Assembly: GCF_024519285.1 (NCBI RefSeq)
Contig: NZ_JAMZCY010000005.1
Coordinates: forward strand, 372,001 to 436,000
Source: Cohnella sp. WQ 127256
GTDB lineage: Bacteria; Bacillota; Bacilli; Paenibacillales; Paenibacillaceae
Direction: 5' to 3'
DNA length: 64,000 nt
Program-made: the position numbers and the translations under genes
Notes under the pieces: model-generated
Told to the model about the DNA's origin: nothing
Seen by the model: only the letters and a program-made list of their open reading frames with translations
The model's database searches: none
Part shown: one piece after another, positions 43,497 to 54,124 of the stretch
How the letters are laid out: every line of letters begins with the position of its first letter
Numbering within the stretch: position 1 is the stretch's first letter

Positions 43497-46400
43497 ATGG
43501 CGCGGGTTAGAGTGTGGTCGATTGTGATGCTTGTGTGTTTCTGCTGATGGGATCAGCGTTCCCAGTGTATGCGGACGAGCCGTCTGGAGGTGGGGGCTCT
43601 CAAGGGGGGAATTCGGATTCTTATGTGAGGTTAAAAAATAGGTGGCAAAGCAACTATCTGTATGAAGGCACCGATGGGATCGTTAGATATGGTATCACAG
43701 GTGTTAATGACCAGAGCTCGCACTGGCAAATCGAAGCCCTAGGTGGGTACCAGAGACTAAAAAACCGTGCGACGGGTCACTACATATCGGTGTTGCCGGG
43801 TATGCAACGTACCGATCCGCTTAGAAGCATTTCTATAGCACAGAGCACGTTGGATGACCAGTGGATCATAGAAGAATCGTCCAACCGACCAGGTTATTTT
43901 ATTATTAAGAATGCTCGCGATGCCTTGGCTAATTACGTCATTCACGAGGAAAATCAGCTTGGACACGCACAGGTAAGCAATGATATCAATGTCACATTCG
44001 AGAGCCCCCAATGGGCTATCGAGCCAGTCGAGGATGGGGTTCCGGTCAGGTTAGCGAACCAGTTCAAGGCGGGACAATATTTGTTAGAGGACAAGGAAGG
44101 CTTCGTGAAATACGGAGAACCTGAGGCAACGGATCGGAATTCCCATTGGTATCTGGATGTTCAGTCCAATCCTGAAGGGGGTCCGAAGACGGTTAGAATC
44201 CGAAATCGCGCTAGCGGGCATGTCATTACGCAAGGGGTTGATTGGGATAAAATTAAAGCCCTGCCCTTAGATAGCGGAAACCTGGCTAAGAGTGAATGGA
44301 TTATGGGGAATAATGCCGATCCTTCTTTCTTTTACTTCAAGAACGTTGAGGCTATGCAAGCTACGCCTTCACTGACCTTTGTATTGAATTCGCAATTTGA
44401 GAATGATACGAACGCAAGATCAAATAACTGGGCACAGCCAGAGTGGGGAAGCTCATTATGGCGAGTTGAGGCAGCTCCGGATTCGGCACCCCGACGAATT
44501 GTCAACTTCACGCTCAGTAATGTCGGGGACAAGTATCTATTTGAGCAGAATGGCATTGTGAACTACAGCCCGTTAGATACAAATAATAAGGGTTCGGCTT
44601 CCTCCTATTTATGGTTCACGGAGGATTTCGACGGAGCAAAGAGGATTCGTAATCTCGCGACAGGGCATTTCGTTACGAAAGAAAATATCGTCAACGATAC
44701 AGACCCGCTAACAGCATTAGCGAACCCGGATGGAACAGGCACGGACCGATGGTTCATTAAGGCATCCACCGAGTACGACGATTATGTGTCCGTTCAAAAT
44801 GCGGTATACACAGATCGTTACTTGAATGTTACGGATTCCACGGGCGCTGCACAGACAAGCATCGTCGATCCTAATTCTAACTCGGCGCAATGGTTGTTTG
44901 AGAATCCGACGTTCGTCTCGGACGGAAATCCGGTCTATGTTCGGATTCAGAACGAGTGGCAACCGTTCGTGCTCTATGAGGATGCAGACGGCAAGCTGAA
45001 GTATGGGAACGCGGCGTTGGAGGATCAACGAGCGCAGTGGGAAGTGGAGCGATTTGAAGGGCGCAAACGAATCAAGAATCGCGCAACAGGTCATTATGTG
45101 AAATTAGAAGCGAATTCGGGAGGTCGTATAAACGTTAGCCCGATTGAGGCAAATGAAAACTCGAATGGCGCGATATGGGTCATCGAGGATTTGGGTGGCG
45201 TTAAGCTCATTCATAGTGTGCAGGACAAAAACGATGTGGAGGGACAGAAGAAGTATATTAATTTGCAAAATTTGAACAAATACGCGGAGTACAGCGTGAT
45301 TAATCCCGGTTGGGGGAGTCCACGTTGGCGATTCGTCATTGTGAAGGATCCCGAGCCGACCAATTTCCGGTTCAAGAACAAGCTGACCGGTCAATACTTG
45401 TACGAAATCTATTCCAGCGGGGAATCCGGAGAGCTTAAGTTCGGGGAAGTGTCAGCTAATGATCTATCCTCAATCTGGGTTAAGGAAGATACGGGTAACG
45501 GGGTAGGCACGTATAGATTGAAAAATCTGAAGAGCGGAAATTACATTTCAATGGAGCATTTTGCGGCTGGAGGACATGAGTTGGAATCAGATCCGGCTGT
45601 CCCGCTTCAAACGATCAAAGAGATTAATCAGGCATGGGGTAGCGTGAAATGGTATGTAAGCGCGTCTCCCGTAGAGGGGTTCACCGTTATTCGCAGTGGT
45701 TGGACCGGTGAGCACTATATGTATGCAGATGGTTCAGGAGGAGGTCTTAAACTAAGCAAAAGTATCGAATCACAAGATAAAGCTCAGTTTATTGCTGAAC
45801 TTGCAACCGTACCCGATGCTCCGATGCCGACCGAGGAAGTTCGCATTAAAAGCGTTTCTAGCGGGTTGTATTTGTATGAGAATGCCGGAGGAATCGTCAT
45901 GTACGGCAACCCTGCCGCAAATAACGGCTACTCCCATTGGCGGATCGAGAAAGAAGGGAATACACAGCGGATTGTAAACCGGGTGACCGGTCATGCGATC
46001 AAGGCGAGCTCGGCAAGCCGAGTGATCGAGAGTTCACAAATGGTGGATGGCACGGATCGTGCCAGCCAGTGGTCCATCGAGCATTCTCCTGATGGATTGA
46101 ATTATGTCATTCGAAGTCAGAATGCGGGAATAGACGATGAGTTGATTAATGTTCAAGGCGGATCGGGCTATGCGGAAAGAGGCTTGTATCCGATCAACTA
46201 TGGCTCTGTCCAATGGGTCTTTGAATCAGCCTCGGTTGAATTCGATGCACCATCTTGGGAAGAAGGCAGGAATAAGAATACGGCTACGCCGATCCAGAAC
46301 GATACGAATGTTGTCCGTATTCTCTCAAGCTCTGGCTCCGGTGCAGGTATTAAGGCATTGTACGAGAGTGGCGGTAAGCTATTACTAGGCTCTGCAGATA

Positions 46401-49400
46401 GACAAGATGCTGCAGTGCAATGGATCGTGCAGGATTTCAACGGTCGTAAGCTAATCAAGAACGTTGGGACGGGCGGATATGCCACGATCGGTGATGAAGG
46501 CGATGGAGCCTTGAACGGTCAATGGACGATCGATGACCGCTTGGGCTACAAGGTGTTGAGTAATGCCTCGCAGAATGGAGGCAATCTGTTAGCGCGAGCA
46601 TCTGGCGCTGCGCATGGGATATCCGCCAATGCAGCGGATTCGCTGTGGACGTTAGAACCGGTTGTGTCGAACGTGAAGTACGAAGCCGAGGAGGCGTTCG
46701 TAAGCGGTGGAGTTCAGACGGGAATCGCTGGCTCGGGTTTTACGGGTAGTGGATACGTCGAAGGATTCACTACGAATAAGAGTAAAGTTAGCTTCGCGGT
46801 CCATGCTCAAGCCGATAACAGCTACGAAACGGTTATTCGCTATCGCAATGCGGGAGGACCACAATCGTTGGATGTTCTCGTTAATGGTTATAAGGTATCG
46901 CCCATATTGCTGTCTACGACGAACGGTTGGACGGATATTATTGTGGACACGAGCTTACGGATGGGCATGAATTCGTTAACCTTACAGGCTTCGAGCGGAG
47001 ATGTAAACGAAGTCGGGATCGACTATATTGTCGTTAAAGCAAGCGTCAATAAACAATATCGTGGAGCTACTGTGCCCTACACGACTTATGAGGCAGAGCA
47101 CGCTACGACGAATGCGGAAGTGATCGATCCATCGAGAACGTATTTGGAAGTCGCTTCCGAAGCTTCCGGCAGGCAAGCGGTTAGGCTTAATAATATAGGC
47201 GATTTCGTGGAGTTTACTCTCGCAAAAGCAGCTAACTCCATAGTGCTTAGGTATTCCATACCGGATAGCGCGGATGGGACAGGGCTACAAGCTGATCTTG
47301 CTCTCTATGTGAACGGGGAGTTTAAGCAAAATCTAAGCTTGACCTCTAAGCATGCATGGGAATACGGCGGCTATCCTTGGTCGAACGATCCGAACCAAGG
47401 GAGTGGTCACCGCTTCTTTGATGAAATCCATGCTCTGATTGGTGATGTTCCAGCTGGGGCTAAGATTAGACTGCAGAAAGACGCTTCAAGCACGGCAGAT
47501 TATTACGTCATTGACTTGGCGGATATGGAACAAGTCGCTAATCCTTACTCGAAGCCGGATTCATTTGTATCGATAACCGATTTCGGTGCAGTTCCTGACG
47601 ACGGGATCGATGATACAGCTGCATTCTTGGCCGCGATGGCAGAAGCCAAGGAACAGAATAAGGGATTGTGGATTCCGCGTGGCGAGTTTGACGTGGGTGG
47701 TGAATTGATCTATCTGGATGAGATCACGATCCGCGGAGCGGGCATGTGGTACACAACGCTCAAGGGTGCCAAGTTCTTCGGCAAAGGCGATAATATTCAA
47801 GTGTACGACCTGTTGATCGATGGTGATCTTAACATTCGGGACGACGAAGCAAGCACCCACGCATTTGAAGGCGCGTTCGGCTTAGGCTCCGTCATTCAGA
47901 ACGTATGGGTCGAGCATTCCAAAACGGGGCTATGGCTAACCAAACCTAAGGTCGGTGAAGAGTTGACGGAAGGCCTCTATATGATGGGGCTGCGTCTACG
48001 GAATCTAATGGCGGACGGGATTAACTTCTGCGTCGGAACGAGCGACAGCATGATGGAGCAGAGTGATATCCGCTATCCAGGGGACGACGGTATCGCGATG
48101 TGGTCTACCGGAGGAATGGCCAGTACGAATAACACGGCGAGATTCAATACGGTTTCGTTGCCATGGCTTGCTGATAACATCGTCGTGTTCGGCGGACGGG
48201 ATAATAAAATTCAGGACAATATCGCTAAGGACACGATCATTAACGGTGCGGGGATTGCAGTCTCAACGCGGTTCAATCCAGTTCCATTTTCGGGGACGAC
48301 GATTGTGGAGCGGAATACTTTGATCCGCACAGGTAGTTACGACTCAGGGTACGGACTAAACCTTGGAGCGATATGGCTGTTCGCGAGCGATAAAGATTTG
48401 AACGGGAATATCATCGTTCGCGACAATGTAGCTCTCGATAGCACGAATAGTGGTATTTTCGCGCACGGAACGTTTAACATGGACAATGTCCTGCTACAAA
48501 ATATCGTAGTAGACGGTGCAGGCACGAATGGTATCGAAGTGTCTAGTGGACTCAAAGGCAAGCTGATGATAGATAATGTCATCGTACGGAATGAGCGAAT
48601 GGCAATGGTGGCTACCCTACCCGAAGCATTTACTTTGATCGAACAGAATGAAGGGCTCGCTTCTGGAATAAAGCCTTTCATTGCAAGGTTAAATAACGGA
48701 ACCGCAGGTCAGTTAAAGCTGCTGGTCGGGGAATCAGGTGGACTTCGGATATGGGATATGGCTGATCATGAGGTAACCGAAGAGGCTACCATTCAAATTC
48801 TTTCTTCCGGTATCGCATCTATCGATGCAAATAACAGGATCAGTGCTAATGCCGTTGGACGTACGATTGTACACGTACAGGTTGGACCTAATAGCCGAGT
48901 GTATACGTTAGATGTAGTCGCCAAATCCAGCGGAGGTTCTACTGGTGGAGTCGGCGGCGGAGGTGGAGTTACACAAGGTTCCGTTGCTGATAATGACAAA
49001 AAACTCGAGGATGCACAAAATTCGAAGCTGGATGTAATTGTTTTCGAGAGTGATGGAAGTCAGCCAAATAGTAAGGTGCGATTCAGTGTTACCGCGCTTC
49101 GGAAATACGCAGAGAACAATCCCGATTCTTTCATTATGATCAAGCATGGGGATATCACCTACAAGTTCCCTGTGAAGCTAATCGGTGAATTACTAAAACA
49201 AGCATCCATAGGCGACCCTGCTAATGCAACCTGGGAGTTTGCCATTAGCATGCCGAGTTCGGATGCAGTGAAAAAAATCATCGAAGAAGCAAGGAAGAAG
49301 GGCTTACATGTTATAGGCAGCCCGATTGATTTTAGTGTAACCCTCTACCAAGGCGATGCTGCTGCGACACAATTCCATCATTTTGGAACGACATTCGTAG

Positions 49401-50134
49401 AGAGAACGATCGGTTTAGAGGAAGCAAACGATGGAACGAGGACAGCGGCATATGTTTATGACCCGGATAAGGGACAGTTTACTTATGTACCGGCGCTGTT
49501 CAGAACGGCAAATGGTCAAACTATAGTTACTATTAAGAGCACAAGCAACAGCATTTACGTAATCGCTAGCTATCCGAAGTCGTTCAAGGACACGAAAGGA
49601 CATTGGGCGGATTCAGAAATCTCACTCCTGGCATCCAAGCAAATCCTGAATGGGATCTCGTCCGATGAGTTCGCACCGGGCAATACGGTTACGAGAGCGG
49701 AGTTCGCAGCAATGATCGTGCGAGCGCTTGGGCTTCGAAACAACGGATCTAATATAGCTTTCGCAGATGTTCGTTTAGGAGATTGGTTTGCGGAATCCGT
49801 TAAGATCACCGCGCAATATGGAATTGTTCAAGGTTATTCGGATGAGACGTTCCGCCCGGGCTTGACGATCACTCGGGAACAAATGGCGGTCATGGCAAGC
49901 AGGGCTCTTAGTCTTAAGTCGGACGGAATCAGTAAGCCTTCGAACGCTAGTCTAGCCGAATTAAAAGATCTTCAAGCTATTCACCCGTGGGCTGTAGAGT
50001 CGATCCAAACGATACTAAGCCAAGGGATCATGAAAGGTAAAACTTCCGAGACCTTTGCACCGAGTGATCTTGCGACAAGAGCGGAAGCCGCAGTTATTCT
50101 GAGAAGATTACTACAGGTAATGCAATTGATTTAA
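43497..50134 (+). CDS. Giant surface-anchored GH87 alpha-1,3-glucanase/mycodextranase-like protein (frameshifted start)
   Basis: About 2,200 residues. An ATG at 43497 with GGGAGG upstream starts MARVRVWSIVMLVCF but hits TGA at 43545; the long frame continues in frame with LLMGSAFPVYADEP from about 43538. One extra T in the TTT at 43538-43540 would join them into a perfect signal peptide, so a one-base deletion is inferred (a GTG at 43514 is the unshifted alternative). Domains: seven beta-trefoil-like repeats of 140-158 residues (starting near 43617, 44039, 44488, 44934, 45360, 45834, 46309), two CBM6/35-like modules (46675-47040, 47085-47530), a GH87 beta-helix catalytic domain (47560-48660) with candidate catalytic Asp codons at 48014, 48083 and 48086 (ADGIN and GDDGIA motifs), a BIG2-like domain, a Gly-rich linker, an unrecognised domain, and three SLH domains (49585-50115) for cell-wall anchoring. 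Confidence 0.85.
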
Positions 50135-50177
50135 GTTAGGGTAAGCCACGCTCTCCAAGGAGAGTCATGTAATTAAT

Positions 50178-50218
50178 AAAGGGATTGAGTGGGTAATGAA
50201 CCCATTCAATCCCTTTTT
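50178..50218. terminator. Bidirectional terminator
   Basis: AAAGGGATTGAGTGGGT pairs with ACCCATTCAATCCC, with five T on the plus strand and A-rich sequence at the 5' side. It lies between the convergent GH87 and LacI-type genes. Confidence 0.85.
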
Positions 50219-50233
50219 AATAAGTCGCTTTGA

Positions 50234-51247
50234 TTAACCATTTTTACACGTCGACTCACGTACGATTAACTCTGGGTTAAGCGTATAAGAGAGCTGATCT
50301 GATGCACACTGATCAATCTTGTCAAATAACACATTCGTCGCAAGCACACCAAGGTTGAACGTATCAATATCAAGCGCAGTAATCGCTGGAGTTGTATAAG
50401 GTGCAAGTGGATAATTATCGAAAGTGACGATTCCAAGTTGCTGTGGCACCTTTACTCCACGGTTTAACGCAGCTTTTAGAGCGCCGAAGGCAACAAAGTT
50501 GTTCACACAGATAACAGAATCGGGGGGAGATGACATATCTAGTAAATCAATCATCATTCGATAGCCGTTATCTTCGTTGGCCTCTCCCAATCGAATATAC
50601 GGATTATATTGATCGGATCCTTGAGGGGATACGACATTCTGGTAGCCTGTCAGCCGATTATGTGAAATTGCGTCTTGCGGATTACTTCCGAGAAAGGCAA
50701 TTCGCGAATAACCTTGCTGAAGCAAATGATTGGCAGCCATGCTACCTCCCGCATTGTTATCGATATCGACCCAAGTTACCCCATAATTCTCAGCAGGCTG
50801 TCCCACAATCACATAGGGAAAAGCTAACCGTTCAAGCTCTTCAACGATTGTTTTATTCATTACAGAAGGGTTAATGAGCATTCCGTCCAGCTTTCTGCTA
50901 TAAACATATCGATTCATAAAATCGTCGTTACGATCATAAATGTTCGCAATCGTTAACTCATATTGATGCTCAAAGGTCACGCTCTCTGCTCCACCCAGCA
51001 AGCTGTAGAAGAAAGGATTCAGGAAGTCGTCCTTGCGGTCGAAGCTCATAATAAAACCGATATTCATGCTGCTTTGTCGTGCCAATTGTGTAGCTATGCT
51101 ACTGGGTGTATATTGCAGCTCTTTTATAATTGCACGGACCTTCTGCTTCGTAGCTTCAGAGATCGATGGGGCATCGTTTAATACTTTGGATACTGTAGAT
51201 TTGGCGACATTTGCGGCTTTAGCAATGTCGTTAATAGTGGTTTTCAC
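50234..51247 (-). CDS. LacI-family transcriptional regulator
   Basis: The 337-residue protein has an N-terminal LacI helix-turn-helix (TINDIAKAANVAKSTVSKVLND) with hinge helix (SSIATQLARQSS) and a periplasmic-binding-type effector domain. The start is GTG at 51247 with GGGGA upstream. It is divergent from the binding-protein gene at 51429, and the palindrome at 51375-51390 in the shared region is its likely operator. By position it is the counterpart of MdxR-type regulators of maltodextrin importers and probably represses the importer and GH13 genes until a gluco-oligosaccharide binds. Confidence 0.93.
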   Translation of the reverse strand: MKTTINDIAKAANVAKSTVSKVLNDAPSISEATKQKVRAIIKELQYTPSSIATQLARQSSMNIGFIMSFDRKDDFLNPFFYSLLGGAESVTFEHQYELTIANIYDRNDDFMNRYVYSRKLDGMLINPSVMNKTIVEELERLAFPYVIVGQPAENYGVTWVDIDNNAGGSMAANHLLQQGYSRIAFLGSNPQDAISHNRLTGYQNVVSPQGSDQYNPYIRLGEANEDNGYRMMIDLLDMSSPPDSVICVNNFVAFGALKAALNRGVKVPQQLGIVTFDNYPLAPYTTPAITALDIDTFNLGVLATNVLFDKIDQCASDQLSYTLNPELIVRESTCKNG

Positions 51248-51339
51248 GAATAAATTCCCCTTTTGGCTCGCAAGTACTACCTGTTAATTATTATAGCGTG
51301 GCTCTCACAACAAGCCAATTATTAGAAAATAAAAAGTTG

Positions 51340-51390
51340 TTGATTTCCTAAAAAAGGTATGTTAATTTGAAATCAGGAAACCGGTTTCCT
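51340..51390 (+). promoter_or_regulatory. Promoter and LacI-type operator of the mdx-like operon
   Basis: TTGATT (51340-51345) and TAATTT (51363-51368) with 17-base spacing form a moderate promoter. Just after it lies AGGAAACCGGTTTCCT (51375-51390), a perfect 16-base palindrome with the central CG typical of LacI-family operators, positioned to block transcription start. Confidence 0.75.
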
Positions 51391-51428
51391 ACATCATAAA
51401 CGATTTGAAGGGTGGGTTCAACATTTTT

Positions 51429-52748
51429 ATGAAAAAGAGAATCGGGTTAGTTGCAATTATCGCGACGATGGTAGTCGTATTAGCGGCATGTGGTGGCGGG
51501 AACAACAACACGGTAGCTTCTCCAAGCGCTTCACCAGAGAGTTCCTCAGTAGAGGCTAGTCCAACGGCTTCAAATGTAAGCGCTACAGAAGACGCTGAAG
51601 TAAAAGCAGAGGATGGCGCCGCTTTAAAAATATGGGTAGACAAAACAGAAAGAACATTCATCGAGAGCGTCCTTCCCGATTTCAAATCACAATACGGTGT
51701 GGATGTTACGATTGAAGAAGTGAACATTCCGAATCAGGCTGAGAAGCTAGAAACCGACGGTCCGGCGAAGTTAGCTGCTGACATTCTCATGCTTCCGCAT
51801 GACAAGCTGTCGAAGCTTGTGATGGCAAACCTACTGCTGCCGAATGACATTTTCGAAGAGGCCACAAAGGAGTCGTCTCTTGAAACGGCTATTACAGCTA
51901 GCTCATATGATGGGATCTTGTATGGCTATCCAGAAACGATTGAAACGTTCGCATTATTTTATAATAAGGACATTGTGAAGGAAGTTCCTAAGACATGGGA
52001 AGAAGTATTTACCTTCGCGGAAACGTTCAATAATCCGGGGAATAAGAAATATACAATTGCTTGGCTGCACAATCTGTACTTCAATAGTATGTTCATCCGA
52101 CCATATGGTGGATATATTTTCGGTAAAGACGGAACAGATGGCTCGGATATTGGTCTAAATAATGACGGTGCTATTGAAGGGCTTAACTATTATAAGAGCA
52201 TTAATAAGATCTTTCCTATCAAGACGACAGACATGACTTACGATATTCAATCGGAGTTATTCACAACTGGCAAGCTAGCGATGACGATCGATGGTCCGTG
52301 GTCGATTGGTGCCTACAAAGGAAAAGTGAACTTTGGAATCGCACCTCTTCCTGATTTGCCTGGAGGTAAAAAGACGTTATCCCTAGCTGGAGTACGGTCA
52401 TTCTATGTGAACTCCTATACAGCGTATCCAAATGCAGCCAAGCTGCTAGCACACTTCTTAATTTCTAAGGAATCCGCGCTGAAGGATTTCGAGCTTGCTA
52501 ACATTATCCCTGCCAATAAAGAAGCGAACGAAGACCCACGAATCAAAAATGATCCGGTTCTAAGTGGAATTGTGGAGCAATTCAAAAATTCCACCCCTAC
52601 TCCTTCCATTCCGGAAATGAACAACGTGTGGGGACCAACAGATGCTGCATTCGCATCGATATGGAACAATAACGAAGATATTAAAGCAACGATGGATAAA
52701 GCTGTACAATCAATTAAAGATATCAACAGCTCGACAGCGGCAAAATAA
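51429..52748 (+). CDS. Maltodextrin-type ABC binding lipoprotein (MdxE/MalE-like)
   Basis: The 439-residue product has a lipoprotein signal (LVAIIATMVVVLAAC, Cys21), a Ser/Glu-rich linker and a MalE-type domain: LKIWVDKTERTFIES, YGYPETIETFALFYNKDIV, TGKLAMTIDGPWSIGAYKG and the terminal WNNNEDIKATMDKAVQSI. These blocks are those of maltose/maltodextrin-binding proteins. The ATG at 51429 is chosen over a TTG at 51405 that overlaps the RBS-like AAGGGTGGG. It starts the MdxEFG-GH13 operon under the LacI-type operator. Confidence 0.92.
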   Translation: MKKRIGLVAIIATMVVVLAACGGGNNNTVASPSASPESSSVEASPTASNVSATEDAEVKAEDGAALKIWVDKTERTFIESVLPDFKSQYGVDVTIEEVNIPNQAEKLETDGPAKLAADILMLPHDKLSKLVMANLLLPNDIFEEATKESSLETAITASSYDGILYGYPETIETFALFYNKDIVKEVPKTWEEVFTFAETFNNPGNKKYTIAWLHNLYFNSMFIRPYGGYIFGKDGTDGSDIGLNNDGAIEGLNYYKSINKIFPIKTTDMTYDIQSELFTTGKLAMTIDGPWSIGAYKGKVNFGIAPLPDLPGGKKTLSLAGVRSFYVNSYTAYPNAAKLLAHFLISKESALKDFELANIIPANKEANEDPRIKNDPVLSGIVEQFKNSTPTPSIPEMNNVWGPTDAAFASIWNNNEDIKATMDKAVQSIKDINSSTAAK

Positions 52749-52760
52749 ACATTGCTTAAG

Positions 52761-52796
52761 TCCGTGGACATCCGGCTGGGACCGGATGTCTTCGGA
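52761..52796 (+). other. Intercistronic hairpin after binding-protein gene
   Basis: GACATCCGG pairs with CCGGATGTC around a six-base loop, extended by TCCG/CGGA across small internal loops. It sits between the binding-protein and MalF-type genes without a T-tract, like the hairpins at 2055 and 38108. Confidence 0.7.
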
Positions 52797-52813
52797 GAGA
52801 GGAGTATAAATTC

Positions 52814-54124
52814 ATGACTAAGCACACCCCTCAAGCAACGATGCTATCCACCCTGTTCATGGGCTTAGGGCAATGGTACAATCGTCAATTTATTAAAGGC
52901 ATTCTTTTTGCGCTTATTGAAATTATAGGTATTTATTGGATCGTCACTCGTCTAGCTGATTCGGTAAGAGGATTAGTAACTTTAGGGGATACACCTAGAG
53001 GTATGATCAAGGTTGGGAAGGTTTATCAGCCTGTGGACGGGGATCATTCTATCTTCTTGATGGTAGAAGGACTTATTTCCTTAATTTTCGTGCTCTTGTT
53101 CGTGTTTGTATATGCCTTGTGCATTCGAGATGCAAGAATAACAGCGAACAATCGAGAGCAGGGGATAGAGCCTCATTCCTTCAGTGTCACACTAAGTAAT
53201 ATAGCGAATAAGAACTTTCCCTATCTTATCCTAGTCATTCCGATAACAGCTGCAATATTGCTAACGGTCATGCCAATCATCTTTTCAGTGTTGGTTGCGT
53301 TTACAGATTTTGCTGCTCCTATTCTCCCTCCAGCTAAGTTGGTGAGCTGGGTAGGCTTCGATGTATTCAATAAGCTTATAAACTTAGGCTCATGGAGTCA
53401 TACCTTATACGGTGTTGCTGCCTGGACCGTCGTTTGGGCGATTATAGCTACTTTATCTACCTATTTATTGGGTACAATCGTCGCTGTATTAATTCAACAA
53501 AAGGGCATCCGACTGAAAACCTTCTGGCGGACGATGCTGATCATCCCTTTTGCTGTACCGAATTTGGTATCACTACTTGTATTCCGTAATTTATTAAATG
53601 AAGAGTTCGGTCCTATTAATCAATATTTAGAGCTGATCGGTTTAAGTGGACTCCCATGGCTTAATGATCCAACTTGGGCAAGATTAACGGTAATCTTCGT
53701 CAATCTATGGTTAGGGTTTCCGCTGATCATGATCCTAGTCTCAGGGATACTGACGACGATCCCTAAAGATTTATATGAAGCGGCAGATGTAGATGGGGCA
53801 CCCCGATTTTATGTATTTCGAGCCATTACACTTCCATTAGTGCTCTATTCAACAGCTCCGATTTTAATTATGCAATTCGCCAGTAATTTCAACAATTTTA
53901 ACGTTATTTTCCTCCTGACAAACGGAAATCCAGTTGTTCCTGACTATCTATATGCGGGTGGGACCGACTTGCTAGTCACTTGGCTGTACAAATTAACTTT
54001 GACGAATAATCAATATAATTTCGCCTCGGTGCTGAGCATTTTGATTTTTATCATTATTGCTTCTCTATCTATCTTGAACTATCGGAATACTCGATCCTTC
54101 AAAGAGGAGGATATGATCCAATGA
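52814..54124 (+). CDS. Maltodextrin-type ABC permease (MdxF/MalF-like)
   Basis: The 436-residue protein is longer than standard permeases because it has additional N-terminal helices (GILFALIEIIGIYWIV, LISLIFVLLFVFVYAL) before the six-helix core, as in MalF/MdxF. The EAA loop is EAADVDGAPRFYVFRAITLP. The RBS is AGAGAGGAG. It overlaps the next permease by ATGA (54121-54124), so both are made in equal amounts. No ATPase gene follows. Confidence 0.94.
   Translation: MTKHTPQATMLSTLFMGLGQWYNRQFIKGILFALIEIIGIYWIVTRLADSVRGLVTLGDTPRGMIKVGKVYQPVDGDHSIFLMVEGLISLIFVLLFVFVYALCIRDARITANNREQGIEPHSFSVTLSNIANKNFPYLILVIPITAAILLTVMPIIFSVLVAFTDFAAPILPPAKLVSWVGFDVFNKLINLGSWSHTLYGVAAWTVVWAIIATLSTYLLGTIVAVLIQQKGIRLKTFWRTMLIIPFAVPNLVSLLVFRNLLNEEFGPINQYLELIGLSGLPWLNDPTWARLTVIFVNLWLGFPLIMILVSGILTTIPKDLYEAADVDGAPRFYVFRAITLPLVLYSTAPILIMQFASNFNNFNVIFLLTNGNPVVPDYLYAGGTDLLVTWLYKLTLTNNQYNFASVLSILIFIIIASLSILNYRNTRSFKEEDMIQ

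Noticed and set aside
43514-43560. Programmed -1 frameshift or selenocysteine at the TGA in the GH87 signal peptide
   Set aside because: No slippery heptamer in the correct phase and no SECIS-like hairpin are seen; a single missing T is simpler.
43617-46670. DNA-level tandem repeats or a CRISPR-like array
   Set aside because: Periodicity is seen only in the protein at low identity; the DNA units are diverged and much too long for CRISPR.
50530-50874. Plus-strand reading frame of 114 codons inside the LacI-type gene
   Set aside because: It is antisense to a clear LacI-family coding sequence and has no RBS or recognisable domain.
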